A DNA stretch of 5,745 bases from Nitrososphaerales archaeon TH526 (GTDB taxonomy: Archaea; Thermoproteota; Nitrososphaeria; Nitrososphaerales; Nitrososphaeraceae): assembly GCA_014523665.1 (NCBI GenBank), contig JAATVR010000403.1, forward strand, positions 1-5,745, given 5' to 3'. The notes beneath the pieces were generated by a model, which saw nothing but the letters and a program-made list of their open reading frames with translations, made no database searches and had not been told where the DNA came from. Positions 1 through 5,259 of this stretch are shown here, in pieces; position 1 is the stretch's first letter, and each line of letters starts with the position of its first letter. The position numbers and the translations under genes are program-made.

Positions 1-366
1 TGATAGCTCTTCTAGAAAGTTCTTAAAGTTTGATTCAATGTGACGATCCTTTGCATTCCGACTCTTTAATACAAACGGGATAGCCATTTTCCTTTGTTTC
101 ATATGAATACTTTCTACCATTTCTATAAAAGAATCATTCAACTGTGGATCATGAAAGAGGATCTGGGATAGCAGGTCGGAAGCGTTTGATTCACTTATTT
201 GCATCTTATCAACTAACGTGAATAACACATGACATGCTACACAATCATCTTGTCTAACTTCTGAAGGGTTAGCATGTACATTTTGTACTTCTCTCAGAAT
301 TATTTCTTTAGCCTCCTTCTCTTCCTTGTTTCCATTTTCCGATCCATTATTATTCGATCTTCTCAT
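1..366 (-). CDS. Unrecognised soluble protein, N-terminal part (runs off left edge)
   Basis: Reading the minus strand from the ATG at 366-364 gives 122 codons without a stop up to the window edge, so this is the 5' part of a longer gene. The first 20 or so residues are polar and charged (MRRSNNNGSENGNKEEKEAK), a likely disordered tail. The rest looks alpha-helical and amphipathic, with no membrane segment and no signal peptide. Residues 42-46 read CVACH, which matches the CxxCH haem c attachment motif. Without an export signal, however, haem attachment is unlikely; a metal site or chance is more plausible. An AT-rich TATA-like element lies about 30 nt upstream of the ATG, in keeping with a short-leader archaeal transcript and supporting this start. 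I do not recognise the family. That it is a real gene is fairly sure from the uninterrupted frame and promoter; its function is unknown. Confidence 0.6.
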   Translation of the reverse strand, partial: MRRSNNNGSENGNKEEKEAKEIILREVQNVHANPSEVRQDDCVACHVLFTLVDKMQISESNASDLLSQILFHDPQLNDSFIEMVESIHMKQRKMAIPFVLKSRNAKDRHIESNFKNFLEELS

Positions 367-390
367 ATCAACTAATTAATAGATGGTGTA

Positions 391-410
391 TCGAAATATA
401 TAGAAATATA
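391..410 (-). promoter_or_regulatory. TATA-like promoter of the left-edge gene
   Basis: On the minus strand this stretch reads tatatttctatatatttcga. It is centred about 32 nt upstream of the ATG at 366, the usual distance for an archaeal TATA box serving a transcript with a very short leader. No Shine-Dalgarno sequence precedes the start. The call rests on composition and spacing only. Confidence 0.4.
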
Positions 411-531
411 TTGTTAGGACAACCATAGTTATGTGTTATACTAAAGTCGAAGGGTAAGATGGAGAAATTTCTATATCTAAATAGATAATAATACTGACAC
501 TACACTGTTCTTTGCAGTTAATAAAGATGCC

Positions 532-726
532 TTAGGAATATCTCAATATATCATCTAAATTGAAAATCTTTTTGCCACATACCTCTCTCAGCATCTTTTC
601 TAATTAGGTGGCCATTTTTCTTGCTATTCTTGCTGTACCCTACTTGTACCTACAAAGTATATTGACATACTTTTTAGAATTTTCTCGAATTTGAAATGGT
701 GTAGATTCTTCCGACAAAGTATGCAT
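532..726 (-). pseudogene. Possible decayed reading frame with two internal stops
   Basis: In one minus-strand frame, an ATG at 726-724 leads through 65 codons to a TAA at 534-532. It is interrupted by TAG at 642-640 and TAA at 606-604. Between the stops the translation is protein-like: GTARIARKMAT, then LEKMLREVCGKKIFNLDDIL, a charged amphipathic helix pattern. This could be a relic of a small helical protein whose codons mutated to stops. It could also be chance in AT-rich spacer DNA: two stops in 65 codons is not far from random expectation. No family is recognised and no convincing promoter is placed. It lies in the 482-bp spacer between the left-edge gene and the membrane protein gene, where otherwise only promoters are seen. 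Confidence 0.22.
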
Positions 727-805
727 TAGGTGTCCTATACTTTACTACGTCTGATTGATACTTGCAGATTTATTGATATCTACAATCCTAAAAATTAGAA
801 TGATA

Positions 806-822
806 TTCTTATAACTTATATT
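806..822 (+). promoter_or_regulatory. TATA-like promoter of the membrane protein gene
   Basis: The stretch ttcttataacttatatt holds two overlapping TATA-like cores. The second core (815-822) is centred about 30 nt before the ATG at 849, as expected for a leaderless or very short-leader archaeal transcript. The 26 nt between the box and the start codon contain no ribosome binding site. Confidence 0.42.
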
Positions 823-848
823 GCGGGTATTTTAATAAATCAACAAAA

Positions 849-1247
849 ATGATTACTAATAGAAAATTACTTTATTATGGAGCAGCAGCCTGTACTGGGA
901 TTGCTGGAATTTTACATCTTATTCTTGTATCTAATGCTATCAACTCCAATATTAATAATGCCATCTTTTTCCTTGTGGCCGGTATAGCACAACTCTTCTG
1001 GGTTTTGCCAATGATAAAGAGATGGGGAAGAATTTGGTACGCTATTGGAATCACAGGTACCGTTATTCTTATCGGAATATGGGTAATTACCAGAATTCCT
1101 GACAATCCAATCACCAGTAGAGGCGGACCAGTCAGTGAAATGGCCATTGCTACAGAAGTATTTCAAATTGCATACATTGTGATAACAGCTGTAATTATAG
1201 CCAAGGAAAGAGTCGGCAAGCCTAAAATGATCAAAGAGAAGACTTAG
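849..1247 (+). CDS. Small four-helix membrane protein of unknown function
   Basis: 132 residues, complete, with stop TAG. Four hydrophobic segments are visible, at about residues 7-27, 37-56, 61-81 and 99-118. There are short loops and a basic C-terminal tail (KERVGKPKMIKEKT), so it should sit in the cytoplasmic membrane with the tail probably inside. The longest loop, residues 82-98, is polar and carries RIPDNPITSRGGPVSE, rich in Pro, Gly and charged residues. From its make-up it is the likely functional part. Possible polar sites near or within helices are His23, Gln48, Glu97 and Glu103. There is no catalytic or cofactor motif I can name. Proteins of this general form are familiar from ammonia-oxidising archaea, but that is recollection, not a search. 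The start fits a TATA-like box about 30 nt upstream. The gene stands alone: no partner lies within 400 nt on the same strand. That it is a real membrane protein is well supported; its role is unknown. Confidence 0.82.
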   Translation: MITNRKLLYYGAAACTGIAGILHLILVSNAINSNINNAIFFLVAGIAQLFWVLPMIKRWGRIWYAIGITGTVILIGIWVITRIPDNPITSRGGPVSEMAIATEVFQIAYIVITAVIIAKERVGKPKMIKEKT

Positions 1248-1250
1248 ACC

Positions 1251-1267
1251 TATTTTCTTTTATGTTT
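1251..1267 (+). terminator. T-rich tract after the membrane protein gene
   Basis: Starting 4 nt after the stop codon, the coding strand reads tattttcttttatgttt. Archaeal RNA polymerase commonly terminates at such oligo-T tracts without a hairpin, and no hairpin is seen here. The tract fits monocistronic expression of the gene. Support comes only from position and composition. Confidence 0.35.
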
Positions 1268-1475
1268 CTGTCCAAAAGATCAAATCTCAAAAGATGAAAA
1301 GTAACTTATTTGTGGTATTACTTAATATTTGAATATGCGGTATTAAGATAAAGCGAAGTACACTTAACAATACAACCAACCTCTCTATGCTTATCTTGAG
1401 CAAGAAATGGATGAAGAACAACAAGACCAATCAGCAGGAGAGGGAGATCAATTACATGTAACTATTTTGCGATCT

Positions 1476-1774
1476 CTAATCTTTTTGGCCAACAGTTATC
1501 TCTTGGAAGAATTCCATTTTGGACGCTCCATTGAATAATGATAAAGCTTTTTCATGAACCAACCTGTGTTCATTTGTTGAACGCATAGCCATGAACGTGT
1601 CATATCTACTGTGCTCAACTATTGCCACATAGTCCTGATCTTTTCCTGCAAGGAGTCTACGCGAAATGAATCCCGGAGATTTTTTTAGAGTTGCGTCGAC
1701 CAATTAAACCATTCTCTAAATTCATTGTCCTGATCTGGTTTTATTGACGGAAATCTTACTATTGCTACAAACAT
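1476..1774 (-). pseudogene. Frameshifted antibiotic-biosynthesis-monooxygenase (ABM)-like gene
   Basis: The ATG at 1774-1772 opens a frame reading MFVAIVRFPSIKPDQDNEF then REWFNWSTQL, stopping at TAA 1687-1685. The protein continues one base out of register, in a frame open from 1703 to the stop at 1478-1476. That part carries TLKKSPGFISRRLLAGKD, then YVAIVEHSRYDTFMAM and a conserved-looking STNEHRLVHEKALSLFNG. Restoring one base between about 1703 and 1688 gives one continuous protein of about 99 residues, the normal size for a single dimeric alpha-beta ABM domain. It has the family's opening beta strand (FVAIVRF), the PGFISRRLL strand and the later VEH strand. The A7 run at 1686-1680 lies just past the shift and cannot repair it, so this is not a simple homopolymer miscount. 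The ABM fold covers haem degraders and quinone-forming monooxygenases; the substrate here is unknown. The gene starts 22 nt after another broken frame, suggesting a former operon. A sequencing error or programmed shift remains possible. Confidence 0.68.
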
Positions 1775-1796
1775 GATCAATTACATCAAAATTTTC

Positions 1797-2025
1797 TTAA
1801 AAAAGCTTTGCCTCAGTATAATCATAATGCTCTGTAAGCGTATAGTAGAAGTACTTCACATTTAGCTAATATCCCATTGAAAGCGCCAGCTGCTTTTTCA
1901 TGGTATTCTAGGGTAGATTGAGCTACCATAATCATTTGAGGTGGAGAATATCTCAAGAAATGAGAGGAAAACCTGGATATGATTATACTCTCAATTAGAA
2001 GAGGGAGATTTGTTATGAGAAGGCC
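1797..2025 (-). pseudogene. Frame-disrupted small helical protein upstream of the ABM-like gene
   Basis: One minus-strand frame is open from 2025 to a TGA at 1824-1822 and includes SPPQMIMVAQ followed by STLEYHEKAAGAFNGILAK. ATG codons lie at 1935 and 1929. The neighbouring frame, open from 1865 to the TAA at 1799-1797, reads NVKYFYYTLTEHYDYTEAKLF. Joining the two by skipping one base near 1865-1855 gives a coherent helical sequence rich in Tyr, His, Glu and Ala, with a natural end 22 nt before the ABM-like start. The shift is in the opposite sense from that in the ABM-like gene (one base too many, against one too few). I do not recognise the family. The HEKAA pattern recalls small His/Ala-rich helical proteins, but that is weak. 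The true 5' end is uncertain: from 2025 to about 1936 the translation is less convincing. Chance open frames are an alternative, though the adjacency to a known-type gene favours a real relic. Confidence 0.4.
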
Positions 2026-2138
2026 TTATGACATGAATATTCATATTGGATTGCGCAGTACTGCTTTTGCACTCATAGATACGATAAGAATTTGTAGTTA
2101 AGATAAACCAGTAAAATCATTGGGTGTAGATGACTAGG

Positions 2139-2160
2139 GAAAGAAATAAGAAAGAAATAA
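2139..2160 (-). terminator. Duplicated T-rich tract downstream of the oxidoreductase gene
   Basis: On the plus strand this is a perfect tandem duplication of the 11-mer gaaagaaataa. On the minus strand it reads as a pyrimidine- and T-rich run starting 44 nt after the stop of the oxidoreductase gene. T-rich runs of this kind serve as archaeal terminators, so it could end that transcript. No hairpin is present. Alternatively it is only a small slippage duplication. Confidence 0.3.
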
Positions 2161-2203
2161 GAGAATCAATAAACGTCTATTTTTTGATATTCTAGTTAGA
2201 CAA

Positions 2204-3592
2204 TTATTGTTTTATTATCATCATTCTTTGCATCTCTTTTGTAGTTCTCAATATATATTCAGCGGCTCGTTTAGCACTTGAAAGACTTGCGTCAACCAAC
2301 AACCCTTGAGGTCCTATCCAGTCTCCCACGATGTAAATGTTTTCTACGTCAGGAATTTTTACATCAGGTCTTCCATATATGCCCCCTTGCTTAGCGGTAA
2401 CCAAAGCATTATAAACTATCATATTTGGTAAGAACCTTTCTTTAATTACAAATTTTCTCCATCCAGGCTGAAGCGTATCCATTAGGTTTTCCAATTCTTC
2501 TCGAACTTTAATTGGATTTGATTGAACCGAAGAATCCAAATACTTCATTGCATGAATTAATGATCCTCCATGAGGAGAAAGTCTGGCGAAAGCAGAATGT
2601 GTGGATAGATATAATGGTTCATCGAGACCATATGCACCATAGATACCTGGATTGGGATGAGTACTTAGTGCAATATCTAGAGTAGCAACTCCTACTGGTT
2701 TTGATTCCTTAGCTATACGAGATAGAAAATGGGCGCTAATTTCATTCGTATTTTTCAACAATTCATAAACGTCTCGCGGACCTGCTGCTATGATTAATGC
2801 TTGGGATAACAATTCATTTCCATCAGAAAGATGTAACGTCCAAAGCCACGAATTATCATCATTGTTAGGCTTATTACTACGTTCTATACCTATTACCGAT
2901 ATACCTGCTAGGATCTTTACTTTTGCTTCCTTAGCGGCTACGATTAAACCATTCAGAAGTGTTTGCCAGCCTCCATCTATATACATCGCACCCCCAGTAT
3001 AGGCTATTTGAAGTTGGGATAGAGTTGATCCGGCACTTTGCATCTCTACGTTATTAGTAAACGTTGTAATCCGCGCAGCCATTTTTACTAGATCTTTAAC
3101 GTCTGAATTATGGATCTTTTCGTCTATCCAATTCTGTAAGCTTATGTTTTGAATTTTATCAGAATTCATTTTGTGTAAGAATGCAAAGAATCGAATAGCT
3201 TCTATCTTGCTTCGAAATCCTTTAAGTAACTTTGTTGTTAGAAATTGATTTAGGCTAATTGGCATGAGATATCTTTGACCTTGCTTTAAGATGTAATAAC
3301 CATCTGTTGTAACGATTTTGCCAACATAGTCTATCCCCAACTCCTTTAAAATTCGAACACCAGGGCCTGCAGGATAAAGTGCATGTGGACCTTGATTTAA
3401 ATAAAAACCTTCAGATATTGATGTTCTTGCTCGACCGCCTATTTCTGTTGACCTCTCTATGATGGTTACAGACATTCCTGCGCGAGCAAGAAAAATAGCA
3501 GCACTTAAGCCAGCTATTCCTCCCCCAACTATCACGATATCTTCTTTGCTAATCCCATTGTTTTTTATACCATTTTGATATTGGTTGGCCAT
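2204..3592 (-). CDS. FAD-dependent oxidoreductase, amine-oxidase/phytoene-desaturase-like
   Basis: 462 residues, complete, within the usual 440-510 of this superfamily. The N-terminus carries a Rossmann dinucleotide-binding motif: VIVGGGIAGLSAAIFLARAG at residues 20-39, with an acidic residue (Glu46) placed to bind the ribose, then the GGRART motif at 52-57. Residues 66-73 read NQGPHALY, a signature I associate with a branch related to phytoene dehydrogenases (COG1232/COG1233). A substrate-domain section at 204-212 (YIDGGWQTL) follows. The C-terminal FAD-closing motif is GDWIGPQGLLVDASLSSAKR at 423-442. There are no membrane helices and no signal peptide, so it is cytosolic, perhaps membrane-associated. 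The family removes hydrogen from amines, carotenoids, porphyrinogens or related compounds; the substrate here cannot be read from sequence. No carotenoid gene is nearby. The ATG at 3592 lies about 27 nt from a strong TATA box and within a palindrome, which supports this start. The gene is divergent from a TetR repressor 98 bp away, its probable regulator. Confidence 0.88.
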   Translation of the reverse strand: MANQYQNGIKNNGISKEDIVIVGGGIAGLSAAIFLARAGMSVTIIERSTEIGGRARTSISEGFYLNQGPHALYPAGPGVRILKELGIDYVGKIVTTDGYYILKQGQRYLMPISLNQFLTTKLLKGFRSKIEAIRFFAFLHKMNSDKIQNISLQNWIDEKIHNSDVKDLVKMAARITTFTNNVEMQSAGSTLSQLQIAYTGGAMYIDGGWQTLLNGLIVAAKEAKVKILAGISVIGIERSNKPNNDDNSWLWTLHLSDGNELLSQALIIAAGPRDVYELLKNTNEISAHFLSRIAKESKPVGVATLDIALSTHPNPGIYGAYGLDEPLYLSTHSAFARLSPHGGSLIHAMKYLDSSVQSNPIKVREELENLMDTLQPGWRKFVIKERFLPNMIVYNALVTAKQGGIYGRPDVKIPDVENIYIVGDWIGPQGLLVDASLSSAKRAAEYILRTTKEMQRMMIIKQ

Positions 3593-3596
3593 CCAA
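3581..3596. promoter_or_regulatory. Candidate operator palindrome over the oxidoreductase start codon
   Basis: TTGGTTGGCCATCCAA is a 16-bp inverted repeat about the central GGCC, with one mismatched pair (T at 3585 against T at 3592). It overlaps the oxidoreductase ATG, so a bound repressor would block initiation or early elongation. TetR-family dimers bind palindromes of about this size, and a TetR gene starts 95 bp away. The left half recurs at 3627-3634. Binding is inferred. Confidence 0.45.
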
Positions 3597-3612
3597 CATT
3601 ATTATGATGCAC

Positions 3613-3628
3613 TAATATATATTTATTT
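3613..3628 (-). promoter_or_regulatory. TATA box of the oxidoreductase gene
   Basis: The minus strand reads aaataaatatatatta, centred about 28 nt upstream of the ATG at 3592. This suggests a leaderless or nearly leaderless transcript. It lies back to back with the TetR promoter, so one bound repressor between them could control both genes. Confidence 0.55.
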
Positions 3629-3641
3629 GGTTGGTTGTCCA
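3627..3641. promoter_or_regulatory. Second candidate operator half-site between the divergent promoters
   Basis: This stretch reads TTGGTTGGTTGTCCA. It repeats the 8-bp TTGGTTGG found at 3581-3588, exactly 46 bp apart, again followed by a CCA arm, so the TGG..CCA outline of a palindrome is kept though imperfect. It fills the gap between the two opposed TATA boxes, the usual place for an autoregulating TetR operator. The recurrence is directly visible; the function is inferred. Confidence 0.4.
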
Positions 3642-3654
3642 GTATATTTAATAG
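3641..3654 (+). promoter_or_regulatory. TATA-like promoter of the TetR gene
   Basis: The stretch agtatatttaatag is centred about 44 nt before the ATG at 3691, implying a leader of roughly 20 nt. The leader ends in the purine-rich aaagagaagag directly against the ATG, too close to act as a normal Shine-Dalgarno site. Confidence 0.42.
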
Positions 3655-3690
3655 AGAGAATCATTATCCATCGTAATTGAAAGAGAAGAG

Positions 3691-4287
3691 ATGTCTAATC
3701 GTAGAGAAGAAAAGGTGAATCATATTTTACAAGCTTCGTTGAAAGTACTTGCTACGAAAGGTTATGAAAATGCTACAATAGCCGATATATCTAATGCTGC
3801 TCATGTTAGCAGAGGCATTTTACACTATTATTTTACAGACAAAGAAGACTTAGTAAGTAAAGCATTAGCAAAGAGTTCTAGTAGCCTTGTACAATCTTCT
3901 TTAACGGGAGTCAAGGGCAATTCTGCGGAAGAAGTGGTAGAGGAGATACTGGATAGATACTTGATGAATTTACAACAACATCCTGAATTTTACGCTTTTC
4001 TGTTTGAAATGTGGTGTGCCAGTAGACGTAGTAAGAAAATAAAAAGTGAATTAGAGAGCTGCATCGAGAAAGTGGTAATTTCTATTGAAAAATTATTAGG
4101 TGATGTAGGAAATAATGGTGGTCTGTTAAAGTCTCGTCACGATGAATCTAAGGAGATAGCAAAGGCTCTTCTTGCATTATCCGATGGTATTGCTTTCCAT
4201 TTGCTGATAAATCATTCCGAGAATTTGAAGAATAAAAAATTTTGGTTGCTAATAAAAAGTATGATGTTAGCTGTTTTGAAGAGATGA
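3691..4287 (+). CDS. TetR/AcrR-family transcriptional repressor
   Basis: 198 residues, complete, a typical length for the family (about 190-220). The N-terminal DNA-binding domain spans roughly residues 7-54. The first helix is ILQASLKVLATKGYENAT, and the helix-turn-helix is IADISNAAHVSRGILHYYFT (30-49), followed by DKEDL. The recognition segment SRGILHYYF is a near-textbook TetR motif. From about residue 55 on, the protein is all-helical and variable, as expected for a ligand-binding and dimerisation domain. It includes an aromatic-rich stretch HPEFYAFLFEMWCASRR near 116-132 that may line the pocket. The ligand is unknown. It probably represses itself and the divergent oxidoreductase through the TTGGTTGG-type sites at 3581-3596 and 3627-3641. 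This pairing of a TetR regulator with an adjacent flavoenzyme is a common bacterial arrangement. TetR proteins are less usual in these archaea, so transfer from bacteria is likely but unproven. The ATG was chosen because the domain begins at once after it. Confidence 0.9.
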   Translation: MSNRREEKVNHILQASLKVLATKGYENATIADISNAAHVSRGILHYYFTDKEDLVSKALAKSSSSLVQSSLTGVKGNSAEEVVEEILDRYLMNLQQHPEFYAFLFEMWCASRRSKKIKSELESCIEKVVISIEKLLGDVGNNGGLLKSRHDESKEIAKALLALSDGIAFHLLINHSENLKNKKFWLLIKSMMLAVLKR

Positions 4288-4800
4288 CATGAACCTTATA
4301 TACACACTTTGTACCACCATCTCCTTCAACTTCAAAATTCTTGAGGTGGATGGATAATGTCGAACCAACTATTAGAAAAGAGCTAAGGATTTTCATATCT
4401 GAAATCTGAGACTTTCCATCTTTCAACATGTTATTATTATTGAGATAAGTCTGTGAACAGCTTAAACGTTTTCAAGTAGATTACGTAAACATCCATCACG
4501 GGAGAGATGTTATTACAGTAGATCATAGTTCGACAGAATGTTATTCAAATATGTTGTACGATGATAGATGAAGTTTATACATTCATTGTACTCTGATCAT
4601 ATATTTACTACTTAGTGTACTAAGATGCATTTAGGGTTTAATACACTTCAAATCTTTGTATTTATGATCCGTTGAATAGAAATTGAATTGAATGAAGATT
4701 AGACATCAAATTCTTATTAAGTACAAAAAAGAAAGCAATCTCACTAGATATCTCTAGATTTCAAATACTGGGTATATTGTTAAATAGCTTTATATGTGAA
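4288..4800. other. Gene-poor spacer downstream of the TetR gene
   Basis: About 510 bases without a convincing gene. A frame at 4350-4409 (plus) starts MDNVEPTIRKELRIFISEI and stops after 19 residues. A frame at 4449-4571 (plus) has no ATG at its head and gives about 40 residues including YVNIHHGRDVITVDHSS. Either could be a gene fragment or chance. Two inverted repeats are visible. One is an imperfect stem pairing 4485-4493 with 4506-4516 around a 12-nt loop. The other is the 14-bp cttagtgtactaag at 4611-4624, with arms of six bases around GT. A TATA-like ccttatatac lies near 4293. No RNA gene was recognised. Confidence 0.4.
4771..4797 (+). promoter_or_regulatory. Two TATA-like boxes upstream of the SWIM gene
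   Basis: The first box, ggtatattgt, lies at 4771-4780, about 27-30 nt before the ATG codons at 4802 and 4805. The second, agctttatatg, lies at 4786-4796, about 45 nt before the GTG at 4836. Spacing of the first favours the ATGs, yet only the GTG frame encodes the zinc finger. The choice between them therefore bears on whether the gene is intact. Confidence 0.35.
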
Positions 4801-4835
4801 AATGATGATATTTCAGTGGGAAAGTGAAATAACTG

Positions 4836-5021
4836 GTGGCTGTAGCAGAAGACCCAGAGGAAGGAGGCTATATTGTCAAATCGAATACAAACCAGCATAG
4901 AACTTATAACGTCTATTTTAGCATTAGAAAGCAACGATATCTTTGTACATGTAAATGGTTTGCGATTAAGCAAACAGAATGTTCACATATTAGAAAGGTA
5001 AAAGAAAGAATTACCCAATAA
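4836..5021 (+). CDS. Small SWIM-type zinc-finger protein
   Basis: 61 residues from a GTG start. The C-terminal half carries the SWIM signature CxCx(n)CxH: Cys37, Cys39, Cys49 and His51, within YLCTCKWFAIKQTECSHIRK. A short beta region precedes it (GGYIVKSNTNQHRTYNVYF), as in other SWIM domains. Together these form one zinc-binding unit that usually mediates DNA or protein contact. In larger proteins SWIM accompanies helicases or transposases; here it stands alone. The GTG is the only usual start in this frame, because a TAA sits at 4830-4832. The overlapping frame from ATG 4802 reads MMIFQWESEITGG and then degenerates. A one-base shift near 4831-4838 could join it to VAVAEDPEEGG and give a protein of about 72 residues, so the gene may be slightly damaged or the GTG may be genuine. 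The domain call is good; the start and function are uncertain. A heptamer repeat follows 11 nt after the stop. Confidence 0.66.
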   Translation: MAVAEDPEEGGYIVKSNTNQHRTYNVYFSIRKQRYLCTCKWFAIKQTECSHIRKVKERITQ

Positions 5022-5032
5022 TATCCGAGTCC

Positions 5033-5078
5033 TTTAGAGTTTAGAGTTTAGAGTTTAGAGTTTAGAGTTTAGAGTTTA
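5033..5078. repeat. Heptanucleotide tandem repeat, TTTAGAG x 6 plus TTTA
   Basis: Six perfect head-to-tail copies of TTTAGAG occupy 5033-5074, followed by a partial TTTA. All copies are identical, which points to recent slippage expansion. The array lies in the spacer 11 nt after the SWIM stop and not in a coding frame. The unit differs by one base from the plant-type telomere repeat TTTAGGG, but an interstitial 46-bp array in an archaeon is more likely a simple microsatellite. Copy number is likely variable between strains. Confidence 0.95.
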
Positions 5079-5100
5079 AAAACTCTGAGCTTCTATTTTC
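5071..5100 (+). terminator. Hairpin and T-rich stretch ending the heptamer array
   Basis: The last repeat copy, agagttt at 5071-5077, is the exact reverse complement of aaactct at 5080-5086. This gives a seven-pair stem around a two-base AA gap (in RNA the inner pairs would open to form a loop). A T-rich run (ttctattttc) follows at 5091-5100. It may act as a terminator for the SWIM gene. Any repeat copy could pair with the same arm, so the stem could shift. Confidence 0.35.
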
Positions 5101-5230
5101 TATTTCAATTCAGCGAGAACAGCAATGGTTACAGTTATGGGAAAGATACATATTTTGGGATGGTTACCTCGTCCCCCCATTACAGCACAAACAGAGGCCG
5201 TTATGTACTAATTATGATGACAGAAAACCT

Positions 5231-5240
5231 CTTATATTTA
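5231..5240 (+). promoter_or_regulatory. TATA box deciding the CHRD gene start
   Basis: The sequence cttatattta is centred about 25 nt before the ATG at 5260 but only about 10 nt before the in-frame ATG at 5245. The first spacing is right for a leaderless archaeal transcript and the second is too short, so the ATG at 5260 is preferred. Confidence 0.5.
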
Positions 5241-5259
5241 TTATATGCCCGTAATCGTA

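Noticed and set aside
42..46. CVACH (residues 42-46 of the left-edge protein) as proof of a c-type cytochrome
   Set aside because: The protein lacks a signal peptide and any further cytochrome feature, so the motif alone is not enough.
875..1166. Two minus-strand open frames opposite the membrane protein gene
   Set aside because: They are antisense shadows of a clear membrane-protein coding frame and show no family motif.
1407..1538. 43-residue plus-strand frame beginning MDEEQQDQSAGEGDQ
   Set aside because: The start looks plausible, but the second half is antisense to the end of the ABM-like gene and no well-spaced promoter was found.
1979..2101. 40-residue plus-strand frame containing RRGRFVMRRPYDMNIHIG
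   Set aside because: It is short, has no recognised family and no promoter, and partly overlaps the minus-strand relic; chance is likely.
2790..3002. 70-residue plus-strand open frame inside the oxidoreductase gene
   Set aside because: It lies wholly antisense to the FAD enzyme, whose motifs and length are convincing.
4148..4429. 93-residue minus-strand open frame
   Set aside because: Almost half of it is antisense to the well-supported TetR gene, it has no recognisable domain, and no properly spaced TATA box precedes its start.
4761..4973. 70-residue minus-strand open frame opposite the SWIM gene
   Set aside because: It is a shadow of the zinc-finger frame; its Cys and His residues do not form a known motif.
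5033..5078. Heptamer array as a telomere or CRISPR array
   Set aside because: A 7-bp unit without spacers cannot be CRISPR, and the array is interstitial and only six copies long, so a telomere is not supported.
5125..5211. 28-residue plus-strand frame beginning MVTVMGKIHILGW
   Set aside because: Too short to support, with no promoter at the right distance and no recognised motif.
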